64,000 nt of DNA from Mytilus trossulus (GCF_036588685.1 NC_086378.1:29489578-29553577), one strand, 5' to 3'; positions 46,390 to 60,200 are shown, counted from the stretch's first letter. Made by a program: numbers and translations. Notes: generated by a model from the letters alone, not told the origin.

Positions 46390-46570
46390 TTTCATACATT
46401 TTGGAGTTTTGTATGACGTCTATTATCACTGAACTAGTATTTCTTTTCGTTTTGGGGTCAGCTTAATCACGCCTCCGGGTGCAAATTATCACGCTGCTTT
46501 GAAGAATTATTAGTGGCATTTAGCTGTTATTTGCTCTTTAGTCAGGTTTTTGTCTTTTATTGTTTTTAAA
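46390..46570 (+). repeat. Diverged 'ccagctgaaggacgcc' repeat copy
   Basis: 'ttggagttttgtatgacgtc', 'tattatcactgaactagtat', 'acgcctccgggtgcaaatt', 'gctgctttgaagaattatt'. It is the most diverged copy of the 1286-1480 family in the window. Confidence 0.65.
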
Positions 46571-48284
46571 AGATTTTTTTTTTTAAATGAAAAAAAAAAC
46601 ACGTGAAATTGTCATACGAAAATTTAAGAGTATAGAAACAAAGATTAAAAATTAGCAACCTCTATAATTGCAAACTTTCATATTGTCATATCTTTCTCAA
46701 CGTCTAATTTGAAGAAAAATGTTCAATAGACCTACCAGTAGTAATCCTTTCAAATATTTTCATCTCAAAATATGCATTGATATTATACAGTTTTTTCACC
46801 TATAAATACCATCGTAAAAGATTTAAATAACCCCATATTTTAAAGGGACACTAGCTGACAAATTCATGGTCACCGATTTGACTCAAATTCTCATATCTGA
46901 TTTATAACAATGTAAAACATTTATCCACACTATCAAAAGTCTAAAATAAACAGTTTACAGAGCATGGGGTAGATAAAATGAAGGTTCGTTTCGTGTGTAT
47001 TTTAGTCCAGACGCCATCTAATTAACTATCTATTTGACCTCAGATGACACTATAAGCGATGTAAACATAAATAAAGATATGAAAAGATTAAACCAACACG
47101 TGCAATTGGATTTTTATAGATCTGTTTGATTTTATTTTATAGATTGAAAATGGATGTTTCTCATTGCTTTTAACCGTATAAGAATGATTTTATTTGATCA
47201 AATGATTTACCGTAGTTTCACTTTCATTGTTGATATTCTTTTTCTTTAAATAACCAGTACACGTACAATGCATGCTATGTCAATCTCTAGCTAGGGGTTA
47301 AATTGTCACTTTTATTATTGATTGAACAAAAAAAATCAAACTTTAATTTTTTTATATATCTCGTAGCTTGTGCTTCTTTAATGGAAAGCAAAATCAAAAA
47401 TAGAATACTAGTAGATAAATAAAACAAAATACGTTTCGCATCAGATGTTTTAATATTCATCCCTACCATATCCTAATCACTAACTGATATACGGAATTTT
47501 CTTTATGGGGAGACTGGAGAGGAAATTATCTTTTTTGCGTCGTATCGTAAAGAATTGTCGAAGAAAAAGTAAAATTAAATAATGATCCCCATGGTCAAAA
47601 ATCTTTTCTTCATATTACAGGGGTTATTTTGGGCTTTAGTATGACTAGATACATCAGTCAATAATTGAGCAATGAACATGGTAAAAAGAAGTTAAAGTTT
47701 CAGAATCTACGAAATGTTAGATAGCATTAACCATTTCATTTGAAAATGCCTGTACCAAGTCAAGAATATAAGAGTTGTTAAAAACACACCAATCGAATGG
47801 ATCACAACGGCCATATTCCTCACCTGGTACATTCATTGCCTTATGTAAAAAATGGTTGATATAACCTGGTTTTATAGTAAGCCAAATATGTTTTTGCAAG
47901 TTGTGATGTAATGTTTTGTTTATTTTTGTTGTTTTGTCTTATATTTTTTTTTTATATATTTGTTTGCTTGATTGTGTATTTCAAAGCTGTTTTTGTCCTA
48001 TTATATTTAAAGTTTTTTTTTTACTGTCAATTTCGATTTCAAAAAATGATTGTGATATTTTATCAGTCAAACGTGCTTTATTGATGCATTAATTAATACC
48101 TTTAAGGATTATGTACCCTTGTGTTGCTTCAATGCTAAACATATGGAAATTTTATAGAAAATCCACAGCCTTTATCCTTGTTCTATCATATCTGGCAATT
48201 TGATGACCGATAGATATAGGATTATTGAATGCAGTGCTAGCATTGATTTCCTTAAAACAAGTTAATTAATGTAGTTATTGGTTA
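46571..48284. other. Intergenic DNA
   Basis: 47740-47890 is a forward-oriented copy of the 32755-32890 repeat family ('gtaccaagtcaagaat', 'aatcgaatggatcacaacgg'). 46855-47060 is slightly GC-richer and repeat-like but unassigned. No gene. Confidence 0.45.
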
Positions 48285-48687
48285 GAACAAATAAAAATAT
48301 GGACCAAATCAAGTACACCTTTTAGGGTGCGCTCGACTTTAGTGACTCAGCACGAGGTATTTTGGAATTTACAGGTTGTTTAGAACTTTTTGCAAAAAAT
48401 AAACATCATAGAAAAGCAAGTGAGTAATCTATGTTTCAAATTTTATAACAATAAATCTCTGTATTAAAGGCTGTGGATTTTCTATAAAAATCTTGATTTA
48501 TTTGCCACAAAGTACTCTTTTTCTATTAAATGCAATGCAACAGTAAATAATAATGCTTTGCATCAAGTTTCCCCCTAGTATAGGTTCAAAATGGCCTGTC
48601 TCTATTATTCATTATATCTGTAGTTTTGATACAATTGATGTTTGAAAAATTCGTACCAAAATGGCTACAGAAGGGTACATAAACCTT
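48285..48687 (+). repeat. Direct repeat about 410 bp, copy B
   Basis: Partner of 40276-40685. A 32755-32890-family fragment follows at 48745-48830. Confidence 0.88.
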
Positions 48688-49678
48688 AAGTTACACTAAT
48701 CTTGATACATTAGCATTTATCAATCAAAACTATATCAATAACAATAATATCAAACTCCGTGGAACTTCTAAACGGAAAGTCCCTAAACAAATGGCAAAAT
48801 CAAAAACTCAAACACATTAAACGAAATAGATCGATAAACATTTTAAACATTGATACTAGTAGTGCAGGATTTCATATATTCAGCCTTTATCTGTAACTTT
48901 ACGAGAATTATTTATTATAACTACATTAGATAATGTGTGTTGACTTCTTATGATATTTGCAATTAAATCCTATATGTTTTATATATTTACTTTTGTTTTG
49001 TTATTTATTGATTTCTTATTATTTATGGTTTCCTTTTGACTTTCATTTCGATTTCCAGAAAAAAATCATAATATCTTATTTATACCCGTGAAATAAGTAA
49101 TAGTATGCATGTTTTATATTTTAAATACGTAAGATAGACTTATCTGTGTCAATCTATCATAATTCAATTTCATGAAAATTGTAATGAAAATCATTGACAT
49201 ATAAGTTTCCTTTGAAATAATATAATTAGAAACCACAACTTCTATATATATTTAATATTATTCAAATACTGTAAATATATTCTTAACCTGCACCCATACT
49301 TGGCGAAGGTAGAGTATTTATATTTTTCTTCTCGATACATATCAAGTTATTTTAATTAAGGATACAGTTTTCTCTTATAAACATTTCCCCAAATAATGAT
49401 GTAATCAATTTGACCAAAATATAAGATATCTTTCCAATATTCTATTGATGCTTTATATAAATTCCTGCTGGTTTTACCAACATTTTATTTTGGTCATGAT
49501 GGTGTATCTAATACCAATATAAACAGGAATAATGTAGACTGAGCTCTACCGAGAAGTCCATAAGAAATGAATGTTCAATAAGAGGCAACTAGAAAAACGA
49601 CACAAAGTTTTTTTTTCTAGTGTTGTGTTAAATTATGTCTAAATTTGAAAGTTGGTTTTTGTTGTTGTTGTTTTTTTT

Positions 49679-49708
49679 TTGGGGGGGGGGCGGGGGGGGG
49701 GGGGGGCG
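49679..49708. repeat. Poly-G tract
   Basis: A G-run broken by single C bases ('...ggggggggggcgggg...'), preceded by a T/GTT run (49650-49678). G-quadruplex-prone and a likely site of sequencing or length error. Confidence 0.9.
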
Positions 49709-49710
49709 TG

Positions 49711-50484
49711 AATTGCTTTTGATTAATCTTTCTTTACTTGTTTCTGTGTTTGGTGTGTTTTATCATTTGATTTTGCCATTTGATTAGGGGCTTTCGGTTT
49801 TGAATTTCCTTGGAGTTCAGTATTTTTGTGATATTACCTTTTTAATTTGTTTTTGCATTGATGATTTCATTTTACGATTTACAGAAAATTATTGTATTTT
49901 TGTTTATTATTTAAATGTGCTATAAACATAATTACAGTGAATTAAAGTATCTCAAATATTTAGAAACTTGAAGTAATGGAATAGATTTAAGTTTTCGAAG
50001 TAAATTTTCCCTCAAAATTATTTTCCATAAAATTATAATAAAAGTCATCCACACATGTTTTTACTATTTGTTACCTTTAAAACATTCTATAAGGAAACCG
50101 GATATTAAATGTAAGCTATCTCAGTTCAATCAATTAAACAAAGTTTAAATTCATATATATTTCCCTGATTAAACTAGATAAATAATGTTATGGTTTACTT
50201 AAATATATTCCCACAAGGGTGATGAAATGCCTCTTTTCCGTTTATACATATAGTTATGTCACAAATCAAATCATTTATTGTTCGATCAAAATGATGTATG
50301 GGATTTGTCTGATAGTGACCTTTATCTGAATACACTAACATGCATAAATCAGATAGATGGATTTAAATATTTAACATCGAATGTGCACGATCTTTATAAA
50401 CATTGTCTATCATAATCATTTTTGATAATCTTTGTTAACCTTTTATACTTTAGGATATTTTAATCAAATGTTTCACGATATAAA
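49711..50484. other. Intergenic DNA upstream of the SAMHD1-like gene
   Basis: 49760-49840 carries a reverse piece of the 'gtaccaagtcagg' family ('catttgattttgccatttgatt', 'cagtatttttgtgatattac'). Nothing else recognised. Confidence 0.45.
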
Positions 50485-50570
50485 CGGTATATATGGGGTC
50501 AGTAAATTCCATATGGAGATTCGAGCTTCGATCTCAAACCATATGTAATTTACTGACCCAATATATACCG
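50485..50570. repeat. 86-bp near-perfect palindrome upstream of the SAMHD1-like gene
   Basis: Left arm 'cggtatatatggggtcagta' onward (50485-50516) pairs with 50539-50570 with about two mismatches in 32. The intervening 'agattcgagcttcgatct' is itself self-complementary, so almost the whole element can fold. It ends ~75 bp before the TATA-like box. Confidence 0.93.
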
Positions 50571-50644
50571 TATCAGGTCACTAGCACTCTATGTAACTAA
50601 TATTATCTTATCAAATATTTCCATACAGTCAATATATTGATCTT

Positions 50645-50658
50645 TTATATATAAAAAA
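50645..50658 (+). promoter_or_regulatory. Candidate TATA box of the SAMHD1-like gene
   Basis: 'ttatatataaaaaaa' lies about 30 bp before the presumed start of the non-coding first exon. Position fits a TATA box, but the region is AT-rich throughout, so chance is possible. Confidence 0.35.
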
Positions 50659-50679
50659 ATAAATATTAAGGCAGTGATA

Positions 50680-50754
50680 TACTATACAGATAAGAGCAAG
50701 GCCATCTCGTTATAACAACGTAATAGTTGTAGCTGCTACTTGATAAGTTCTCAG
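50680..50754 (+). other. Probable non-coding exon 1 of the SAMHD1-like gene
   Basis: Ends at a strong donor, 'tctcag|gtaaga'. In the phase needed to join the next exon, a TAG occurs about 25 bp before the donor and there is no ATG, so it would be 5'UTR. The 5' boundary is a guess from the TATA-like box. Confidence 0.45.
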
Positions 50755-51227
50755 GTAAGACATATATTTAGCCGTTAGAGCTATGGTATTATTATGAGTT
50801 TTATTTGACCTTTTGTTTTTCGACATTACGAGTTTGCTTTTACATAATCATGCGGAATAGAACAATAATTATCAATGACATTTAGAACATTTGAGTAATT
50901 CCTTCGTATGCTTCTGTATCCGCACTATATGCATATTCATCATACAAAACTTCATATTAAAATATAAGATACAATGTGCTTATAACGAAATTTATAGTTC
51001 ACTAATTTACTAAATATGTAAATATTAATACAAACCCATTTGTTTAAAGGTAATTGTAAATAAACTTGTTTATTAGGTGGCGGTTTTATGATGACACTTT
51101 TGCATTCGAAACACTAACAGTAAATAAGTATTTATTGCCGTTTTGTTATTCATAAAAAACTTTATATTTTTATCGATTGAGATTTGTTTGTTCATATAAA
51201 TGTCCTATTTAAAAGATATATTTCCAG

Positions 51228-51286
51228 ATATTGGAACAAACCCCGAAAGAAAGATGAACAAATCAGCGAGAAGAAATATGTCGAAG
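51228..51286 (+). CDS. SAMHD1-like exon 2: start codon
   Basis: Acceptor 'atatttccag', donor 'cgaag|gtaaat'. The ATG at 51254 has a purine at -3 and gives [11 protein letters not shown] before the conserved ILNDPIHG of the next exon. The 26 bases before it are presumed 5'UTR but are open in frame, so an undetected upstream coding exon cannot be excluded. Confidence 0.7.
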
Positions 51287-54200
51287 GTAAATTGTTATAA
51301 TTGTTTTACGTCTGTTTGTCTTCTTCACACATTGTTGTCATTAAAATGATTTTTTTTTGCATCTGCCATACGAGTGAGAGGTTAAGCTAGCTATACAATC
51401 AAATTTTATCGTTTTCTACACACGGAATAGCCTGTACCCTATCAGGTATATGACAGTTCTTTTTCATACGTTTGATGTATTTGAGCATTTGATTTTATCA
51501 ATAGATTTCCTTTTAAATTCGGTTTTTTTTTGTTATCTTCTGATTTGGAGTCTTTAAAAGGTTGAATGAAGGTATCTTCTGAAATGTGCATTAAGGGTTG
51601 ACCTTGATCTCCTGGGCATATTTTGTCTTGCTGTGATAATTGTGATAATTGGAGTTTTTTTTAAGAATTAAAGGATGTATTAGTGCACTGTACGGTCTTA
51701 TCGAAACACAAACCTTACATCTCATACTTCTTGTTGGTTGCGACGCTCTATGACAATAATATATGTTGCACTTTGTAAATACAGCTGTTTCTCAAACCAC
51801 GCCTTTTTTGGGGAGATTTATAATATTCATAGATGATTAATATTGTTTACATACTGGTTTCCAGTTCTGATCTGTAGGTTGCATCTCATAGAGACATAAC
51901 TTTGGAATGCTACCGGTAAATATACATGTGAATATTGTTTATATTGAAATCTGTGGTAACCCTACAGTCGACGTATGAGTAGTTAAGAGATTAAGATTTA
52001 GTTTAAACTCGTAAAAGTTCGGGGCATATTAAAGTTGAAAATATGCCGCATAGCCCTAAACAGTGCATATGAACTTTCCATTTTGATTATGATTTTTTGT
52101 AAAACTTCATAGTAAAAGTGGTACAGTTTAAGCCGTAAAGGTATTTCCTATGAGGAATGCATTGTCAGTATTTACAGAAATGCCACCTATTGCCGTGAAA
52201 CTAATGTTGGATTGGTTTGCATATTGCCTGATGCAAAGCTTAATTTGTATCGTCGTCTTACATACTCTACGTATTTTGTCGCCTCTTTTCAATGTCTTAT
52301 TCGATAATTATCAATCATACACAAGATAAATTATAAATGTCTCCAGCCTGATATGCAAGTTTTTAAAATGTTTTGTTACGTTACGCTATACAATTATCGA
52401 CCGCTTAGTACACAACTATGGAGTTTAAGTATCTATTAAAAGTGAGGCTACAGATACATTAAGGTGTACGTGTAATATAACAATCGGTATTTCAGAATGG
52501 TCGATTGAGAAAGAGTGAAATTCTGTTCTTTTCTTTTCTTGAACTTTATATGTGTATCATGGCGATAAATACTTTTTTCAGCATGTATTTTTACTTGAAT
52601 CAGGTTTGCAACTAATTCGTAATTTTGTATTCAACAGATACTAAACGACCCAATACATGGCACAATCGAGCTAGACCCATTACTTATAAAAATAATTGAT
52701 ACACCCCAGTTCCAACGACTGAGAAATATAAAACAACTTGGTGGGTGTTATTTCGTTTATCCATCCGCATCACATAACCGTTTTGAACACAGTATTGGGT
52801 AGGTAGCTTAATGCTTAGAAGTTTGAAAAGTAAAAAAGTAGAGATACCAATCAAAAACCTGAACTGGTCGTTTAAAACTTTCATTAAATAACCAGGCAAT
52901 ATTCCGATAGCCCATAATTGTTTCTATTACAATACATGTTGAATGTTTCTTTTTTTTCATTCTTATTGCAACCGTTTAGATTATATGCGTTGCAAAACAT
53001 TTTACTAGTTATATCTAATTTTCCCATGAAAATGTCGATATCAGGTATGCACGTTATTTTCCTTTTTTTTATTTCAATTAGTATTACTAATAATACATCA
53101 TAGAAATAAGAAGATGTGGTATGAGTGCAAATAAGACAATTCTCAATCAAAGTCACAGTGTGTTAAAAATAATTCATTATAGGCCAAAGTACGACCTTTA
53201 TCATGGAATCTTGGCTCACACCGAACAGCAAGCTATAAAATGACTAATGTTAAAAGATCAAACAGGGAAAGCAACGGTCTAATTTATATAAAAAAAAGAG
53301 AGGAGACACGACAAATTCGTATGAACCGCATCAACAAACGACAACCACAGAACGACAAGTGCAAACAAATCGAACTTCAAATTTCAACAGATCTAATACA
53401 CAAGAAAGTAAGATTTGAGAGTACTACCAGTAAAAAGCCAAAAACAATAAATATAAAAAACAAGCATCAGAGACGTAAATCAATAAAACATTGTCAAAGG
53501 AATTTAGCGTCTTATGTTCAATTTGGGTAATGTATATTGAATGCACAATTAGGCATAATACATCATTAGATGATATCCGGTGAAACTTATGATTTAAATT
53601 AAATGGTGATAGAATTCCACGATCACTCAAATAATATTCATTTGAGTTATGCAGTGTCTCATATTGCCTCGTAATAACACCCAAGGTGCACTTTATTGTA
53701 TATGTATCTACAGTTTAATTTAAAAACAGCAATAAACGTTCATTTGTCCCTTTAAATGCATATTATAAGTGTTTGTTTCAAGTAAAAAATCATCTATTTT
53801 GTGATTAAATGACATACAACTTTTAAATTCCTTGTTTAGGTTTTCTTCCTTCTGGCATGCACATGATATCACATGCACATAAGGATGCATTTATTTTGTT
53901 TCTAATAATTTAATTTCCTTTTATTATCTCAGAGTTATTTTTTTGCAAGTTATAAGGGTTTTTACATTTTTGATAGAATAAACACATAAACTTATTGCTT
54001 TATCTTATCACTGTAATATTTGCATTAGGAAATATTTCAGTCTAAAATATAACGGTTTTAGGTACATAAAATTTGAAATAAGAACAAAAAACAATCTGTA
54101 GTAAAATGCATTGCTTAATTTTAGGTAGAACTCAATAAATTTGTAAGCAAAACACAAACTAGTTATTTCAACATATATATTCAGAACATGTTTCTTAGCC

Positions 54201-57200
54201 GGTAAATTGGCATGTCAGTTGCAGAAACAGCTTCACCTAGACATAGAGAAGTTAGGGGAAGATGACGACGATGAAAAGAAAATGTATGTAGATAAACTGA
54301 AAGAAGCGATAATGACGGACGATGATAAACTTTGCATAGAGATAGCAGGCTTATGCCATGACATAGGTATGCAAAACAGTAAGACAAATACCAACTTGAA
54401 TCACAATATAAGTCGACCAATCAGCAGTATCATGCTTTCAAGGTATAAATCAAATGCAGTCTAGATATTTGGGTTTATACCGTGTGTTAACGTTTTTTAT
54501 AAGAGACATACCCGGGAATACAAACAGCTAGACTCTAATGACTGCTATTAAATCAAAATGCATCCAGTATTTGAATAACAAAATTTGTGATCAAAACACC
54601 TTATAAAAGTACGATCGTGTTTTAACTTTTATGACCATTAAACTTAGTGATTCGGTTGCATCTGTTTCAAGCTTGAATCATTCGTTATTTGATTGAAATT
54701 TATTTGAAATAAAACACCTTCAAGGCAAAAATATGTTTAACAGCAGAGGTGTCAATGAAAGCTGTTCATATATTAATATTAAATTTGAAGGTGAAATGTT
54801 TATTTCTCTTAAAAGCTCAGTGTATTTTAATAACTTTTTTTTAAAACTTTTTTTAAGGACACGGACCTTATTCTCACTTGTTCGATCGATTGTTTTTGAA
54901 AGCAATGATGGAGAAGGACCAAAAAACGAAGAAGTGGACGGTTTGTTTTTACAATTTTAATGGATATTTCATAACATCAAATCCTAAGTAATAAACTATA
55001 TTTTGCAATATTGAATGTTTCTTCACACTGTTGTAAGATAATTGATCTATTGATATGTTGCAAAGGAATATATCATTTATTCTTGTATCCTCGTCATTGA
55101 CAAAAATACATACAAATAGGCTATTGAAATACACAGCCGCAAAATTGTTCAGAATAAACTCATCATAGATTCATTTTTGTATATACGCCATACTGCCATT
55201 TACTCTACCCTTTGCCATCTAGCCAATGTGGAATACATGAACACTCAGCATTAAGCACAGTAAAACTTAGTAAAAAAGAAGTTCGAGTAAGATGTCAGAG
55301 TGGTTATAGATGTCTTTTTATTGGTACGAAAACTACAATTGAAAGTCACTCTTGGCAAATTTGAATGTTCAGTAATTGTTCCATTGACTTTGTCAAATTC
55401 GTAAAGGTTTTGTGATTTTTTTACTCGCTATAGTGCTATTGTTTATAGCGTTTATCATTATTAATACGAATATCTGAATGTTTGTTTTAATCGAAAATCG
55501 TTGCAGTGTTCAACAAATAAAGGCAACAGTAGTATAGCGCTGTTAAAAACTCGTAAATCAAACGAACAAAAAGCAAAATCGTGGTAACAAACTACAACGC
55601 AGGTAAACGCATTGAATAAAAGAGGAGAATAACGACACACCATTAAAATGTATCACACACAGAAACGGACAAAGCATTACACAAAATCCGATGAGATTCA
55701 AACAAAACATATATTACGAAACAATCGCATTTTCACTAACACTAATTTGATATCGATCTTAGCATGAACATGTTTCAAGAATGATGATAGACTTTATGAT
55801 GACAGAAAATGAAGACCTTGCAGAAGCATTTGAAAAACAATTTCCTTTTGACTGGGAAGACAAAAAGGAATTCATCAAAGACCTCATCGACGGAAATAAG
55901 GTTATTTCAATCTATATGTGACATTTTGTAAAAGTACTTTTTTTTTTTAAACCTAGATAGAGTTCATCATCATCAAACTACTATGACCTGACAAATACTT
56001 TTATTCCATAAACATCTTTATGTTTTCTATTTGTGCTTATGTTCCAGACCATATAAGTACATGTGTTTAGATCATATGGGTTAAATTTAAACAAATTGAC
56101 ATTAATCACAATATTTATTTTGAGATTTACTTATTGATATTATTACAATTACACGGATAAAATAAACAAGTAAACTATTGAAATTAAATATCTGTTTAAT
56201 TGTAAATCTTGATCCTAATTTTGGAACTCTCAACCAAAAGTTTGTCAATGTTACACTTGCTACCACAAGGAACGTACTAACATTTTTTACATTTACAATT
56301 TTGCAGTTCGTGTATGTTCCTTAGCATTTGCATTTTTTTGTAAAGTAGCTAAATATTCTAAAACAATTGTCCTCCCACATTATATTTACTTCTGATATTT
56401 TCAATTTTAGTAAACATTATGCAATTATTTTACTAAGTGATCGACATGCTACATACAAGAGAGTAACAGATTCAATTAGCGTGATGTTTTTAAATTACTA
56501 TTAAAATATAAAGATTTATTTCAATTAAACTTTTTTATATCAATTTGAGAGTTAAGTTACAAGTATATTAATCTGTTATATGCATTTAATTAACTTTGCC
56601 AACTGCTTGATATAATTTATTAGTCAGACCGTAGGCGTACGGTCCGACCGTATGAGTATTTTGAAAAAGTACGCATACGGTCCAGACCGTACGCGTACGG
56701 TCCAAATACTCATACGGTCTGGAACATTTATACAATATTTTTGTCAATGTACCAATTTCGAATCATTGGACTCTTCTATCTAAGACTGAGAATATCTGTG
56801 ATTCTTTCTCTGGAATAATAATTGTTTCTTTAATTTAATAGAATAACACACACGATATTCGTGTACAAAATAATCAGAAAAAATGGTTTCTTTATCCTTC
56901 ATGTAGACAATTTCGTTTTCCAGAATGAAAAGGTGGATGAAGCAAGATATTACATGTATGAGGTAGGGTTGTATGTATGTTTCACTTGTGGGTATATATT
57001 TTGAATTATTTTTCTTTCCTTAACCTAAAATGACGTAAAAAATTATTTAACATCTGTCGATAAATTGGAATTTCCATTTAAAAGTATAGATAAAATAAGA
57101 GGATTTGGTTATAATGTCAAAATGAGACAACTAAGACAACCAACTCTCTACCAGAAATCAAATTTCATTAAATTTAAAAGTATAGGTCACCGTACTGTCT

Positions 57201-60200
57201 TAAAATAATGAGCAGAAGCATTAACCTCCTCTTGGTCGTGTTTCATCATTTCAAACTTAGATTAATATGCGAATCTTCATACAAAAGACAGGGAAGTAAT
57301 GATCATAACAGTCCCATTTGATCTAAACGACGAATTGTGTTAATCATGATCATCCAACTTTTAGTAATTTGAGAATAAAACTACAAAAAAACTTTAGATC
57401 TTGCATAGAAAACAAAAGAAGCATATGTTACGCGTATATTTTTTTTTCGAAAAAGATAAAAACAAAACCAAACGTTTTGCACATGTGTATACCATGTTTG
57501 AACTGCTCTCATGCGTACACCAGATTTGAATTGATCTTTTATGTACGAAAACGGCATTATATATCGAAATATTTAATACTGGACAACAAACACCGCACAT
57601 TGAGAATCAAAATGACTGGATTCATTAGGATATCTAGTAAATATCTATCTGTTTTATCATTGCAAAACAATGAATATTACGAGTGTGATTAAAAACAAAA
57701 CATGAATTATAAAAGGAATTGTATGTTTTTGTATATTTTCCTATCAAAATTAGACTTACTTACAACACTTGCTTTTGTCGATTGATTAATTGATTGGTAT
57801 TTACTTTACGCAGCATGAGCACAAAAAGGCTATATCGCGTCGAGTGGTAATTCAACGTTGCTTTAGTTTGTAGAACTGAAAAGCTCTTTAATGTTGTTAG
57901 TAGAACTGAAAAGCTCTTTACTTATGTTAGTACAACTGAACAGTACTATACACCTTTTTTTATTATCAGTGAGGTGACATGAATTATCATTGATCTGGTC
58001 ATAGCTATAAACCGTTTACAAAACTTTGAATTTTTTAATCCTTAGGCTTTTCTGCCTCAGAAATAATTTACCTAAGCTGTATTTTGCAACACTTTAAGGG
58101 ATTATGGTCCACAATGCACTTCATCTTCGTACTTGGATTGGCCCTTTGCATAGGTGTTTTTTTATTCGAGCGACACTGATAATTATTTTGTAGACAATAT
58201 GTGTATCTGGCGCCAATACAAAATTTCAATCCTTGTATATATGATGCGTTTATTTCCAATTACTGAGTCGATGCCACTGCTGGTTGAGTTGTTATTTCCA
58301 GAGGGTATCACTATCCCAGTAGTCGGCACTTCTTTGTTGACATGAGTTATCATTGATATGAAATATATAAAATACTTATTCCTCAGGAATTATTTACATT
58401 ACCTGTATTTGGCCACACTTTTAGAAATTTTGGTCCGTATTGCCCTTCAACGTGGTACTTTTTTTTTGCCCATTTAACATAATTTGTTAATTCCAGCGTC
58501 ACTGATGAGTCTTTTGTAGACGACACGAAAATCTGGAGCAAATACATAGTTTAAACTTGGTAGATATGATGAGTTTATTTGTATCATGTCAGTGACAGTG
58601 AAAACTATACTGATGATCACATCAGAAACAATAATTTCACCATCATTGGTTACCATCCAATGATAAAAAAAAAGAAGTGAATAGATAACTCACAAATTTG
58701 ATCGGTTACTTATGATAGATATTTCATTTCAGATTTTATAATGTTAGTGGACAATATATTACAAATAGTATCATTGTGTTTGGTGTTTTTTGTAGATTGT
58801 AGCAAACAAGCGAAATGAGATAGATGTTGATAAAATGGATTACTTCGCAAGAGATTGTCATGGACTCGGAATGAAAAGTAACTTTGACCATCTTCGTTAC
58901 ATCAGTCAATGTAGAGTGATGTTCTCCAGTGACAAACCTGATGAAACGACTATTGCTGTTCGAGACAAGGTAGATCTACACTTTTATTGACGTTACAAAA
59001 CAAAATGAAGGATGTAATTAACTATGTTTCTATTAATTATCTATTGTTACATGTTATCCATCTTTCTAATTAAGAATGATTGTTTGCCACCAAAAGTATA
59101 TGAAACGAATAAAAGATAAAAAATGATTTAATTTGAATACATAATCTGGCTAAATAAATCGATATTGCGATATTTCCTTTGGCCATTGATAATTTCGTTG
59201 ATGATTTTCAAAGTTCAAAACAATGTCCATTAAATGCAAGGCAAAGCGAGTGTGCAATTTCTTAAATAATATAAAAACAGGCACACTTTTCACTTGAAAA
59301 GTTATATTTGTCAACTTTTATTCATCATTTTAAAGCGCAAACAATGTTTCAAACCGTCTTATGTTAAGGTTTGACGCCAAACAAGGCATATGTCGGCATG
59401 CCGGGTGCTAAAACTTGAATTTGTTTTTTTCTTAATCTTAATTGAAGAAGGTTTACTGTTAAACCACATCTTTGGTTAGATAGAGGTTTTGCGCTTTCAA
59501 ACGAATTTAAACCCGGCAAATTCTATATGTGCCTGTCCGATGTCATAAGCCTGTTACACAGGGGTTGTCGGTTGTTGCTGTGAACCATATTTGATTTTCG
59601 TTTGATGTTTTGCCTAGTTTTTTGTATGTTGTGTCGTTACACCTATGACCTAAGTAAGGGAGAATTGACCCTGCAATATTCTAGAAGCATTTGTCTCAAG
59701 TCAGAATTCTGTAATTCAGTTGTTGTTTTTCGTTCATTATTCTGTAAATGAATAAGTAGTCAGTTTTCTGGTTATAATTCTTTATTCATTTGCCATTTAG
59801 AGGCTACATGTATGTCATAGGTGACATGTGGTATAAGTTTAACTCATTGTTGAAGGACGTATGGTTAGCTATAGTTTTTTAATTTCTGTGTGATTTGGTC
59901 TTTGACGGAGAGTTGTCCCATATGCAATTTTACCATATCTACTTTTTAAAAAAGCGCGTAAAAATTGGATACTGCAATTTTCAATTTTCTAATTCAAATT
60001 TAAATACTACCAATGGCTTATAATTCTATTGAAATTAAACAACCTGATTTGATATTAAGCGATTCAATTTTCACAATTAAATGTCCGTTATTTCTCACAA
60101 CTCAAGCTAAAACAGAAAAAAAAAATGATTGATAATTCGGTGTGTGTAACTTTTGTTCCGAGATTTAATTAAAGTCTCATTGTCACAATATCACAGAAAA

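Larger units (their letters stand above)
56963..58795 (+). other. SAMHD1-like intron after exon 7
   Basis: Holds a 25885-family fragment (about 57095-57180), a 30-bp tandem repeat (57871-57950) and two 357-bp-family units (57970-58585). ORFs here, including 57369-57692, have no family signal. Confidence 0.6.

Noticed and set aside
53240..53530. 96-codon Lys/Arg-rich ORF in a SAMHD1-like intron
   Set aside because: It lies wholly within a dispersed repeat found at several other places in the window; the composition reflects the repeat.
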